Position numbers and translations under genes: made by a program
Notes under the pieces: generated by a model
What the model was told of the DNA's origin: nothing
The model's input: only the letters and a program-made list of their open reading frames with translations
The model's database searches: none
In this document: piece after piece, positions 44,171-51,758 of the stretch
Layout of the letters: every line of letters begins with the position of its first letter
How positions within the stretch are numbered: position 1 is the first letter of the stretch
Assembly (NCBI RefSeq): GCF_010645075.1
Contig: NZ_JAADZV010000012.1
Location: forward strand, 1-64,000
Direction of reading: 5' to 3'
Source of the DNA: Flavobacterium limi
GTDB lineage: Bacteria; Bacteroidota; Bacteroidia; Flavobacteriales; Flavobacteriaceae
DNA length: 64,000 nucleotides

Positions 44171-44719
44171 ATGGAATACTATAACTACCTAAAATCACTG
44201 CATCTTATTTTTGTAATTACCTGGTTCGCCGGTTTGTTTTACATTGTACGTTTGTTTGTGTATCAAATTGAGGCGAATCAAAAACCATCTCCGGAAAAGG
44301 AAATTCTACAGGCTCAATACAAAATAATGACATATCGTTTGTGGTATATCATTACCTGGCCATCGGCTGTTTTGGCAAGTATTTTTGCTTTTTGGATGCT
44401 GTTTTTTACAGATTTAGGAAATGCCTGGCTCAAAATGCCCTGGATGCACGTAAAATTGTGTTTTGTTTTCCTCTTGTATTTATATCATGGAAAATGCCAT
44501 CAGATTTTTAAGCAATTACAGAACGATGAGGTAAAATATACCAATAATTTCATGCGTTTATGGAATGAAGGTGCGACAATTATTTTGTTTGCCGTGGTTT
44601 TTTTAGTAGTTTTAAAAAATGCCATTAACTGGATCTACGGTGTAATCGGAATTGTTTTATTCTCGGTTTTAATTATGCTTGGATTCAGATTTTATAAAAG
44701 AATTAGAGAAAGAAAGTAA
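44171..44719 (+). CDS. hemJ: Protoporphyrinogen IX oxidase, HemJ type (CopD-like membrane protein)
   Basis: This 182-residue protein has four to five transmembrane helices. Conserved HemJ features are LHLIFVITWFAGLFYIVRLFVY (helix 1 with its His and Arg), YRLWYIITWPSAVLASIFAFW, WMHVKLCFVFLLYLYHGKCH and LWNEGATIILFAVVFLVVLK. HemJ oxidises protoporphyrinogen IX, the step between HemF and HemH, and in other species needs the respiratory chain. The location 61 nt after hemH strongly supports the call. Simple CopD copper roles are less likely. Confidence 0.9.
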   Translation: MEYYNYLKSLHLIFVITWFAGLFYIVRLFVYQIEANQKPSPEKEILQAQYKIMTYRLWYIITWPSAVLASIFAFWMLFFTDLGNAWLKMPWMHVKLCFVFLLYLYHGKCHQIFKQLQNDEVKYTNNFMRLWNEGATIILFAVVFLVVLKNAINWIYGVIGIVLFSVLIMLGFRFYKRIRERK

Positions 44720-44728
44720 TTTGTAAAG

Positions 44729-44788
44729 AGTGATTAGTGAATAGTCTTTAAGCTTTTACTAATTACTAATTACTATTCACTAATCACT
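44729..44788. repeat. Perfect 16-bp inverted repeat between hemJ and the sensor kinase
   Basis: AGTGATTAGTGAATAG (44729-44744) and CTATTCACTAATCACT (44773-44788) are exact reverse complements around a 28-nt loop. There is no T-run after the stem, so it is not a classical terminator. The right arm ends 5 nt before the next gene's start. Confidence 0.9.
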
Positions 44789-44793
44789 AAAAT

Positions 44794-46266
44794 ATGCTGA
44801 ACAACTTCAAAATGTCGATGCTTTCACTTCGAACCAGGATTTTCCTGTCGATGATTGTATTGATTGTTGTGGCATCTTTTTTATTAGCTTCCATTTCTAT
44901 TATTCAGTTTAAAAACGAAGCCAAAGAATACCATCAGGAACGTTTAGAGCGAAAAGAAAATGCTGTAAAAGAGCATATCAATTATGTTCTGGCAACCACA
45001 ACTTATCCTTTAAAAACAGGGAATCTGGATTTGATTTTTAAAGACAAAATCCATGAATTAGCTCAGATTCACAAAATCGAAATCAATATTTACAGCCTTA
45101 GCGGAAAATTATTAAAATCATCCAAAGAATCTTTTGCAGTTGATAAAGTAGCACCTCCAATTCCCGAATACATTCTGAAACTCGTTCGTTCTTCTATTGA
45201 AAAGCGTTTTGTAGATATTAAAACTATTGATGGCGTCAAAAACAGATCATCCTACAGTTTAATTAAGGATGAAAAATTCAAACCACTCGGAATCTTAAAT
45301 CTTCCCTATTTAGAGGATGACGGTTATTACGACAACGAATTGAATACCTTCCTGATTCGTCTAAGTCAGGTATATTCCTTTATGCTGCTTGTAGCTTTTG
45401 CTTTGGCCTATTTTCTTTCGACTTATATTACAAAATCATTAAAAACGATTTCTGATCGTTTGGAAGAAACCAATCTGGATCAGAAAAACGAGAAAATTGT
45501 TTTGGAAGCGAACAGCAAAGAAGTCAACTTCCTGATCAAAGCGTATAACGGAATGGTGGATAAGCTGGAAACGAGTGCCATCAAATTAGCACAAAGCGAA
45601 CGTGAAGAAGCCTGGCGCGAAATGGCAAAACAGGTTGCGCATGAAATCAAAAATCCGTTGACACCAATGCGTTTGACGGTGCAGAGTTTTCAGCGAAAGT
45701 TTGATCCGAATGATCCTGATGTAAAGCAGAAAATGAATGATTATTCAGAAACCTTAATTCAGCAGATTGATACGATGACTGCGGTAGCTTCGGCATTTTC
45801 GAATTTTGCTTCGATGCCGGCCCAGCAAAACGAGACTTTAAATGTAGTTGAGGTTGTGGAACTGGCACTTGATATTTTCAACGAAGATTATATTTCTTTT
45901 GAAAAGGAAGAAGAAGAAATCATTTCCAAAATGGATCGTACCCAACTGATTCGTGTCATTACCAATCTGGTAAAAAATGCAACTCAGGCGATTCCCGAAA
46001 GTCAGTTTCAAAAATCAATTGTTGTTTCTGTAAAACGTAGAGATGATAATGTAGAAATTGCGGTAAAAGACAACGGAATCGGAATTCAGAAGCTGGATAC
46101 CGGCAGAATATTTGAACCAAAATTCACTACGAAAACTAGTGGTATGGGTCTTGGACTCGGAATTATAAAAAACATCATCGAAAATTACAAAGGAACAATT
46201 ACCTTTGAGTCAGCTTACGGAAAAGGAACCACTTTTAAGGTTTCCCTGCCCATTACAAACTCTTAA
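44794..46266 (+). CDS. Membrane sensor histidine kinase
   Basis: This 490-residue orphan kinase has two transmembrane helices (about residues 14-36 and 197-216) with a periplasmic sensor between, then a HAMP-like linker. The HisKA phosphoacceptor is H283 in VAHEIKNPLTPMRL. The ATPase domain has the N box NLVKNATQAIP, the G1 box DNGIGI and the G2 box GMGLGLGI. The layout resembles NtrY-like kinases. No response regulator is adjacent. It lies 12 nt upstream of the crotonase gene, so the two may be co-transcribed. Confidence 0.93.
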   Translation: MLNNFKMSMLSLRTRIFLSMIVLIVVASFLLASISIIQFKNEAKEYHQERLERKENAVKEHINYVLATTTYPLKTGNLDLIFKDKIHELAQIHKIEINIYSLSGKLLKSSKESFAVDKVAPPIPEYILKLVRSSIEKRFVDIKTIDGVKNRSSYSLIKDEKFKPLGILNLPYLEDDGYYDNELNTFLIRLSQVYSFMLLVAFALAYFLSTYITKSLKTISDRLEETNLDQKNEKIVLEANSKEVNFLIKAYNGMVDKLETSAIKLAQSEREEAWREMAKQVAHEIKNPLTPMRLTVQSFQRKFDPNDPDVKQKMNDYSETLIQQIDTMTAVASAFSNFASMPAQQNETLNVVEVVELALDIFNEDYISFEKEEEEIISKMDRTQLIRVITNLVKNATQAIPESQFQKSIVVSVKRRDDNVEIAVKDNGIGIQKLDTGRIFEPKFTTKTSGMGLGLGIIKNIIENYKGTITFESAYGKGTTFKVSLPITNS

Positions 46267-46278
46267 AATAATGACGTT

Positions 46279-47061
46279 ATGAACTACGAAAATATTTTAA
46301 TTTCGATTGAAGATAAAATAGCAACCATCACGATTAACAGACCTGAAAAACTGAATGCTTTAAACAAAGCAACTATTAGCGACTTGAGCAAAGCAGTAAA
46401 GTTATTGGGTAAAAATGACGATGTACGCGTTATTATTTTGACCGGAAGTGGTGAAAAGGCCTTTGTTGCCGGAGCCGATATTTCTGAATTTGCAAATTAT
46501 ACTATTGTGGAAGGAGCGCAACTTGCAGCTGAAGGTCAGGAAATTTTATTCGATTACATTGAAAGTTTAAAGAAACCTGTAATTGCAGCCATAAATGGTT
46601 TTGCATTAGGGGGCGGATTAGAGCTGGCCATGGCATGTCATTTCAGAGTGGCCTCTGATAATGCCAAAATGGGATTGCCGGAAGTAAGTTTAGGATTAAT
46701 TCCGGGCTACGGAGGAACACAACGTTTGCCACAATTAATTGGAAAAGGCCGTGCGATGGAAATGATTATGACCGCAGCGATGATTTCTGCAGAAGAAGCA
46801 AAGCAATATGGTTTAGTGAATCACGTAGTGCCTCAGACTGAACTTTTATCGTTTACAAATGTAATTGCTCATAAAATCATTAAAAACGCACCATTTGCAA
46901 TCAGTAAAGCTATAAAAGCAATTAATGCAAATTATAAGGATGGAAAAGACGGTTTTGAAACCGAAATAAAATCATTCGGAAAATGCTTCGGAACTCAGGA
47001 TTTTAAAGAAGGTACAACTGCATTTTTAGAGAAAAGAAAAGCGGAGTTTACAGGAAAATAA
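46279..47061 (+). CDS. Enoyl-CoA hydratase/isomerase family protein
   Basis: This 260-residue crotonase has ATITINRPEKLNALN, the oxyanion-hole parts AFVAGADISEF and NGFALGGGLELAMACHFR, and the second acid in GLPEVSLGLIPGYGGTQRLP. Both catalytic Glu positions of classical hydratases (GLE and PEV) are kept, so hydration of short-chain 2-enoyl-CoA is likely. Other crotonase reactions cannot be excluded. No other beta-oxidation genes are nearby. Confidence 0.93.
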   Translation: MNYENILISIEDKIATITINRPEKLNALNKATISDLSKAVKLLGKNDDVRVIILTGSGEKAFVAGADISEFANYTIVEGAQLAAEGQEILFDYIESLKKPVIAAINGFALGGGLELAMACHFRVASDNAKMGLPEVSLGLIPGYGGTQRLPQLIGKGRAMEMIMTAAMISAEEAKQYGLVNHVVPQTELLSFTNVIAHKIIKNAPFAISKAIKAINANYKDGKDGFETEIKSFGKCFGTQDFKEGTTAFLEKRKAEFTGK

Positions 47062-47069
47062 AATTATAC

Positions 47070-47110
47070 CACAGAGATACACGAAGAATTCGCAGAGATT
47101 CGAAAAGGTT
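47070..47110. repeat. Dispersed CACAGAGA..CACGAAGAA repeat
   Basis: CACAGAGATACACGAAGAATT (47070-47090) and the following CGCAGAGATTCG match the hairpin arms at 21980-22020 closely. It is extragenic, between the crotonase and the next gene. Confidence 0.55.
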
Positions 47111-47136
47111 TTAAAAATTCAGTATTTAAATAAAAA

Positions 47137-47172
47137 ACTTAGAATCTTAGCAACTCAGAACTTTAGCACCTT
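47137..47172. repeat. Dispersed CTTAGAATCTTAGCA repeat
   Basis: CTTAGAATCTTAGCAACTCAG, followed by a CTTTAGCACCTTA stretch, lies just upstream of the ATG at 47179. A close copy is at 48928-48960 and a looser one at 57386-57455. Confidence 0.6.
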
Positions 47173-47178
47173 AAAAAA

Positions 47179-47586
47179 ATGTCATACGAACCAATATTTG
47201 CCCTTTTTTGCGAACGAGTTAAAGAAAGTATTCAGTCTGGAACTTTCGCAAAATTAACTTTAGCCAAAACAATGGGCGATACCGAAATCAAAAACATCTA
47301 TTTCAGATTAGTCCTGAATGAAGATGATACATTTTCGATTTCACTAACTACGCGTTACAAAACAGAAGAAATCGAAAGCATTCATACTCTGGATGAAGCT
47401 TTACTAATCTTAGGATCGTACATCAAAAAGCCTTTTTTGACAGCTTTGCTTTTTACAACAGATAATGATGTGACTTTCAAAGTAAACAAAAAGAACGCCG
47501 GAAGTATTATTGAACAGCCGCCAACATTTAAAAATGCGTCGCCGGTAATGCTTGAAATGATTGAGAAGGGAATTGTACAACTCTAA
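47179..47586 (+). CDS. Conserved-looking protein of unknown function
   Basis: This 135-residue cytoplasmic protein was not recognised. It has no signal or membrane segment. It begins MSYEPIFALFCERVKESIQS and contains a regular alpha/beta pattern (KLTLAKTMGDTEIKNIYFRLVLN, ALLFTTDNDVTFKVNKKNAGS). Codon use is like that of its neighbours. It has no clear operon partner; the next gene starts 34 nt on. Confidence 0.6.
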   Translation: MSYEPIFALFCERVKESIQSGTFAKLTLAKTMGDTEIKNIYFRLVLNEDDTFSISLTTRYKTEEIESIHTLDEALLILGSYIKKPFLTALLFTTDNDVTFKVNKKNAGSIIEQPPTFKNASPVMLEMIEKGIVQL

Positions 47587-47620
47587 ATTTATATCTCCTC
47601 ATAATTTAAAACTATAAAAA

Positions 47621-48148
47621 ATGAATAAAAAAATTACCCTTTTTATAATGGCAATTGCATTTATAAGTACTGCCATGAATGCACAGACTAAAATGAAGGA
47701 ATACAAGGGTGGGCACGTTTTTAACATCAGCCTTCCCGATTATATGAACAAAACAGCCGGATTAAATACTTCTGCTTCTATTCAGTATAAAAGTGAAGTT
47801 AAGGATGTTTTTGGAATTGTAATTGTTGATACTAAAGAAGAGCTAGGATATATTGAGCTAAACTATACTTCGGCAAATGATTTTTATGAAGATTTCATAA
47901 AAGATTTTTTGAAGGATGAAGAAAAGAGAACGGTTTCAAAGGCAGTCTCAAAAAAAATGGGTGACATTAATTTCATAGAATCAGATGCTAGTTATTTTGA
48001 TAAGGAAGCGAATGAGGAATTTTATTATTTAGTCGGTATTGTTGAAACAAAAAAGGCTTTTTATAAAGTCATGTCCTGGACTTCTAAAGCAAAGAAAGAT
48101 ACTTTTAAAGGTGATTTTCAAAAAATCCTTTATAGTCTGAAAGATTAA
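47621..48148 (+). CDS. Exported protein of unknown function
   Basis: This 175-residue product has a Sec signal (LFIMAIAFISTAMNAQ). The mature part is a small alpha/beta protein (GHVFNISLPDYMNKTAGLN, FGIVIVDTKEELGYIELNY, YYLVGIVETKKAFYKVMSW). This pattern resembles small stress-induced periplasmic proteins but no family could be named. It ends at a very strong terminator. Confidence 0.6.
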   Translation: MNKKITLFIMAIAFISTAMNAQTKMKEYKGGHVFNISLPDYMNKTAGLNTSASIQYKSEVKDVFGIVIVDTKEELGYIELNYTSANDFYEDFIKDFLKDEEKRTVSKAVSKKMGDINFIESDASYFDKEANEEFYYLVGIVETKKAFYKVMSWTSKAKKDTFKGDFQKILYSLKD

Positions 48149-48156
48149 TTTCAAAC

Positions 48157-48195
48157 AAAAACCCAAAAAAGAAACGTATTCTTTTTTGGGTTTTT
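48157..48195. terminator. Strong terminator between the exported protein gene and the DtxR/MntR gene
   Basis: A perfect 17-bp stem pairs AAAAACCCAAAAAAGAA (48157-48173) with TTCTTTTTTGGGTTTTT (48179-48195) around a 5-nt loop. Runs of A and T at both sides make it work for both convergent genes. Confidence 0.9.
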
Positions 48196-48214
48196 GATTT
48201 TGGAGGTTGATAAT

Positions 48215-48868
48215 TTAAACGAGCTTCACAAATAAATTAGAAGCAATTTTATTCGAAATAGATAATTCTCTATTGTCGATTTTAATTTTTACAGATAAAT
48301 CAAAAGATTCTTTCGATAAGAATTCAATTTTAGATCCTAAGGCAATCCCTTGTTTATCAAGATATTTCAAAAATTCTGATGAAGTATCTTTTACGCCTAC
48401 ACAAACACCAATTTGGTTTTCGGATAATTCAGAAAGCAATTGTTTTTCAATTTTAATAATTCGTCCATTGGCATCCGGAATAGGATCACCATGTGGATCC
48501 TCAGTAGGGTTACCAAGAAAATCATCCAGACGGTTAATCAACTGTTCGGATTTAATATGTTCAAGCTGTTCTGCAATTTCATGAACCTCATCCCAGCTGA
48601 AATTTAGTTTTTCTACCAAAAATACTTCCCACAAACGATGTTTTCTCACAATCATTTTAGCAGCCAGTTTTCCATTTTCGGTTAATGAAACCCCTTGGTA
48701 TTTTTTATAATTCACCAAATCTTTCTCTGACAGTTTTTTAAGCATGTCCGTAACCGATGAAGCTTTGGTTTCCATTATTTCGGCAATGGCATTCGTGCTG
48801 ACTTCCGTTTCTAATGAAGCAGTAAGATGGTATATCGCTTTAAGGTAGTTTTCTTCTGAAAAGGTCAT
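48215..48868 (-). CDS. DtxR/MntR family metal-dependent regulator
   Basis: This 217-residue protein has an N-terminal winged helix (SEENYLKAIYHL, IAEIMETKASSVTDMLKKLSEKDLV), a dimerisation and metal-binding domain (RKHRLWEVFLVEKLNFSWDEVHEIAEQLEH, DDFLGNPTEDPHGDPIP) and a C-terminal SH3-like FeoA domain. Such regulators repress Mn or Fe transporters when metal is bound. It follows the NRAMP transporter gene by 94 nt on the same strand, which suggests manganese as the signal. The TTTAGA-type palindromes in this window are candidate targets. Confidence 0.92.
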   Translation of the reverse strand: MTFSEENYLKAIYHLTASLETEVSTNAIAEIMETKASSVTDMLKKLSEKDLVNYKKYQGVSLTENGKLAAKMIVRKHRLWEVFLVEKLNFSWDEVHEIAEQLEHIKSEQLINRLDDFLGNPTEDPHGDPIPDANGRIIKIEKQLLSELSENQIGVCVGVKDTSSEFLKYLDKQGIALGSKIEFLSKESFDLSVKIKIDNRELSISNKIASNLFVKLV

Positions 48869-48927
48869 TTTTTTGAGATTCTGAGCTTATAAGCTCCCAA
48901 GTTTCTAAGCTCAAAGATTGGAAAAAA

Positions 48928-48960
48928 CCTTAGAATCTTAGCATCTCAGCAGCTTAGTAC
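48928..48960. repeat. Dispersed CCTTAGAATCTTAGCATCTC repeat
   Basis: It lies in the 94-nt gap between mntH and the DtxR/MntR gene. It shares CTTAGAATCTTAGCA with 47139-47152. Confidence 0.6.
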
Positions 48961-48962
48961 TT

Positions 48963-50831
48963 CTATTTAACAATCAACAAAGGTATTGAAATTTTATGTC
49001 TCAATTTGTCTACTGTTGTTCCAAATAAAATATCTTTTAGTCCAGTGTGGCCATGGGTTCCCATTACTAGAATATCAAAATTGCCTTCGTTTATGATTTT
49101 CGGAATGACTTTGTTTGGTTTTCCGAAACCTAATTCCGTTTGGATGCTGAATCCTTTTTGAGAAAGCATTTCTTTATACTCTAATAACAATTTTTCATCA
49201 ATTGTGGTTTCATGATCGTGTGTGTCAGTGCCATACATCAAAGCGCCGACAGTTTCTACAATATGAATCAATGTATATTGAGCTTGTAGTCCTCCTAGTT
49301 CAAAAGCTTTATTCAAAGCAGCACTGTCCGCATTCGAGAAATCTACAGAAACAGCAATGTTTTTAATACTTTGACTTTCCTTGGGCGTGAATTGAAGCTG
49401 AAGATTGTGTGGCGAATGATTTAATGTTTTTGATTTGACTTTGGCAATAAAAGGTTTAAAAACAATGTAAAGCAGTAACGCCAAAAGACCTAAGGCTAAT
49501 GGAACTACGGTAAGCCATAAAACAATTGGGTTTTCTGAGCTTTCAAGCCATGAAGTAATTTCATCGTAAACTAATTTGGCATTTAGCGAAACAATAATCG
49601 AAGCAATAATCCATGAAACAACTTGTGTAAGTTTAGAGATATGAAAACCGTTCATTTTCGATTTATCGCTCACAAAATGAATCAGCGGAATGATAGCGAA
49701 TCCTAACTGAAGGCTCAAAATCACCTGACTTAAAATCAATAGTTTTCCTGTGACACTTTCTCCATAAATTAAAATTACAATAACAGCAGGAATGATCGCA
49801 ATTAAACGCGTAATGATTCGGCGAACCCAGGGCTGTATTCTGAAATGCAGATAACCTTCCATTACGATTTGTCCGGCCAATGTACCGGTTACGGTTGAAC
49901 TTTGTCCCGCAGCAATTAAGGCAATCGCAAACAAAGCAGGAGCCCATTTAGTGCCTAAAAGCGGTTCCAGAAATTTATGCGCATCCTGAATCTCTGCCAC
50001 TTCATACATTCCGTTTTTGTGAAAAGTAGCAGCGGCCAGAATCAAAATCGCAGCATTTACAAAAAAAGCAAGATTTAAGGCAATTGTCGAATCGATGAAG
50101 TTGTACTTCAACGCTTGTTTGATTCCGGCTGGAGTTCTGTCGAATTTTCGGGTTTGGACCAAAGAAGAGTGTAAGTAAAGATTGTGCGGCATAACCGTTG
50201 CACCAATAATTCCAATGGCGATATATAAAGCAGCTGAATTTGGAATAGAAGGAATCAATCCTTCTAAAACCTTATGCATTTCAGGTTCAGCAAAAATCAT
50301 TTCGAAGATAAAAGAAAATCCAATAATGGCAACCAAAGCAATAATGAAGGCTTCCATTTTGCGAATTCCTTTATTAATAAGGAAAAGCAACAAAAATGTG
50401 TCTAAAACGGTAATTAAAACAGCTTCAAGTAACGGAATCCCAAAAAGCAGATTAATTCCAATCGCCATTCCAAGAACCTCTGCCAAATCGCAGGCTGCAA
50501 TCGCAATTTCAGCCAGAAAATATAAAATGTAGTTGATTGGTTTTGAATAGGTTTCTCTCGAAGCCTGGGCAAGATCACGTTGTGTTACAATTCCGAGCCG
50601 GGCGCTTAAACTCTGTAAAAGCAAAGCCATTATATTACTCATCAGTAAAACCCATACTAACGCATATCCAAACTGACTTCCGCCTGCAATATCAGTAGCC
50701 CAGTTCCCGGGATCCATATAACCGACACTTACTAAATAAGCGGGCCCTAAAAAGGCTAGTATTTTTCTGAAACCTGTTTTTTTATGTTCTGTAAAAACCG
50801 ATTGGTTTACTTCTTCTAATGATTTTGTCAT
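48963..50831 (-). CDS. mntH: NRAMP divalent metal transporter fused to a UspA domain
   Basis: This 622-residue protein has an NRAMP part (residues about 1-440) with about eleven helices. It includes the DPGN motif in VGYMDPGNWATDI, the transport signature GATVMPHNLYLHSSLVQTR and GQSSTVTGTLAGQ. After a linker, the last 145 or so residues are a universal-stress-protein domain: IAVSVDFSNADSAALNKAFEL, and GTHGHTGLKDILFGTTVD with the ATP-type G-x2-G-x9 pattern. It is likely an Mn2+/Fe2+ importer. It has a promoter with TTG-19-TATATTTG and a palindrome just upstream of the -33. Confidence 0.93.
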   Translation of the reverse strand: MTKSLEEVNQSVFTEHKKTGFRKILAFLGPAYLVSVGYMDPGNWATDIAGGSQFGYALVWVLLMSNIMALLLQSLSARLGIVTQRDLAQASRETYSKPINYILYFLAEIAIAACDLAEVLGMAIGINLLFGIPLLEAVLITVLDTFLLLFLINKGIRKMEAFIIALVAIIGFSFIFEMIFAEPEMHKVLEGLIPSIPNSAALYIAIGIIGATVMPHNLYLHSSLVQTRKFDRTPAGIKQALKYNFIDSTIALNLAFFVNAAILILAAATFHKNGMYEVAEIQDAHKFLEPLLGTKWAPALFAIALIAAGQSSTVTGTLAGQIVMEGYLHFRIQPWVRRIITRLIAIIPAVIVILIYGESVTGKLLILSQVILSLQLGFAIIPLIHFVSDKSKMNGFHISKLTQVVSWIIASIIVSLNAKLVYDEITSWLESSENPIVLWLTVVPLALGLLALLLYIVFKPFIAKVKSKTLNHSPHNLQLQFTPKESQSIKNIAVSVDFSNADSAALNKAFELGGLQAQYTLIHIVETVGALMYGTDTHDHETTIDEKLLLEYKEMLSQKGFSIQTELGFGKPNKVIPKIINEGNFDILVMGTHGHTGLKDILFGTTVDKLRHKISIPLLIVK

Positions 50832-50850
50832 TCGTAATATATTGATTTCC

Positions 50851-50880
50851 CAAATATATAGAAAAATTACATTAGAGCAA
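50851..50880 (-). promoter_or_regulatory. mntH promoter (TTG-19-TATATTTG)
   Basis: On the minus strand the -33 TTG is at 50878-50880 and the -7 TATATTTG at 50851-50858, 20 nt before the mntH ATG. Confidence 0.6.
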
Positions 50881-50886
50881 CAATAT

Positions 50887-50904
50887 TTTTAGTCTTGTCT
50901 AAAA
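50887..50904. promoter_or_regulatory. Candidate metalloregulator palindrome upstream of mntH
   Basis: TTTTAGTCTTGTCTAAAA has 6-bp arms TTTTAG/CTAAAA and lies just upstream of the mntH -33. It matches the palindrome over the TonB receptor promoter (52772-52789) at 15 of 18 positions. Confidence 0.5.
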
Positions 50905-50905
50905 G

Positions 50906-51298
50906 TTAAATGTTCGAATTTAAACAATTTGGGCATAAACCGGATAAGGTAAAGTTGATTTCTTTTACTTTATAATTATGAGGCATAATATAACTTGGTT
51001 TGACATTTTCAAGACAAGTAATTTCATGACAGTTTTCACAGCTAAAATGGGCATGATTATGTATGTGTACCCGCTGATGTGAATGATTGCATTTTGCATA
51101 TTTTACAGTACCGTCTAAATTCGAAATTTTATGGATAATATCGTCATTCATCAATCGATCCAAAATTCTGTAAATAGTTACTCGATCACAAATGCCATTT
51201 AATTGTTTCTGTATTTCTGTATGAGATAAGGCTGTTTTAGATTTCTCAAAAACCTCTAAAACGGCTGTCTTTGCTGTAGTATTACGTGTTGTTTTCAT
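50906..51298 (-). CDS. Fur family metalloregulator, probably Zur-like
   Basis: This 130-residue protein has a winged-helix DNA-binding part (TAKTAVLEVFEKSKTALSHTE, RVTIYRILDRLMNDDIIHK), then the Fur His-rich motif HSHQRVHIHNHAHFSCENCHE and a CPNCLNS tail, giving two CxxC zinc-site halves. A Zur function is suggested by the divergent MerC gene and by two GCAAC/GTTGC-type palindromes in the shared intergenic region. A Fur or peroxide role is not excluded. Confidence 0.88.
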   Translation of the reverse strand: MKTTRNTTAKTAVLEVFEKSKTALSHTEIQKQLNGICDRVTIYRILDRLMNDDIIHKISNLDGTVKYAKCNHSHQRVHIHNHAHFSCENCHEITCLENVKPSYIMPHNYKVKEINFTLSGLCPNCLNSNI

Positions 51299-51320
51299 TT
51301 ATTCCAAAAAATTAAAAAAT

Positions 51321-51339
51321 ATCGCAACAATGTTGCGAT
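51321..51339. promoter_or_regulatory. Palindromic operator 1 (Zur-type candidate)
   Basis: ATCGCAACAATGTTGCGAT is a perfect palindrome (9-bp arms, 1-nt centre). It covers the -33 TTG (51333-51335) of the merC promoter and lies 22 nt before the fur-like gene's ATG on the other side. Confidence 0.75.
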
Positions 51340-51361
51340 TAAATAAAAATCCATATATTTG
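51333..51361 (+). promoter_or_regulatory. merC promoter (TTG-18-TATATTTG)
   Basis: The -33 TTG is at 51333-51335 and the -7 TATATTTG at 51354-51361, with the optimal 18-nt gap. The ATG is at 51394. Confidence 0.7.
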
Positions 51362-51374
51362 CAATAAAGTTGCA
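51360..51374. promoter_or_regulatory. Palindromic operator 2 (Zur-type candidate)
   Basis: TGCAATAAAGTTGCA has TGCAA/TTGCA arms and overlaps the -7 end and the expected start point of the merC transcript. It uses the same half-site as operator 1. Confidence 0.6.
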
Positions 51375-51393
51375 TTAACAAATGTATTAAAAA

Positions 51394-51747
51394 ATGAAGA
51401 AAACCACGACTAATTTTTATGATATTTTAGGAATTTCCAGTGCAGCAATTTGTCTGGTGCATTGTTTGATTTTTCCAATGCTGACTATTCTTCCTTTGGG
51501 TTTGAGTCACAATCCTTTTATCGATTTAGTTTTTGCGTTTTTCGGAACATTTGCAGTTTCAAAAATTATTCAAAAATCAAATATATTAATTTCTGCTGTT
51601 TTAACTGTTTCAATGACTTTAATTTGGATTAGTATCTTAAGTGAATTATTTCTGGATTTTCATTTGCATTTGATTTATTTTGGAGGAATTGGAATGATTA
51701 TCGGTCATTTAATGAACTACAAATGGCATAAAAAACAGAATCATTAA
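51394..51747 (+). CDS. MerC-domain small membrane protein
   Basis: This 117-residue inner-membrane protein has four predicted helices. The MerC signature is the CLVHCLIFPMLTIL region (C-x3-C) in helix 1. A His-rich end (HLHLIYFGGIGMIIGHLMNYKWHKKQNH) could hold metal. Classical MerC carries mercuric ion, but mer genes are absent here. The Fur-like neighbour and operators suggest a metal such as zinc. It lies 11 nt upstream of a flavoprotein gene, in one operon. Confidence 0.88.
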   Translation: MKKTTTNFYDILGISSAAICLVHCLIFPMLTILPLGLSHNPFIDLVFAFFGTFAVSKIIQKSNILISAVLTVSMTLIWISILSELFLDFHLHLIYFGGIGMIIGHLMNYKWHKKQNH

Positions 51748-51758
51748 ATCTAAGGATT

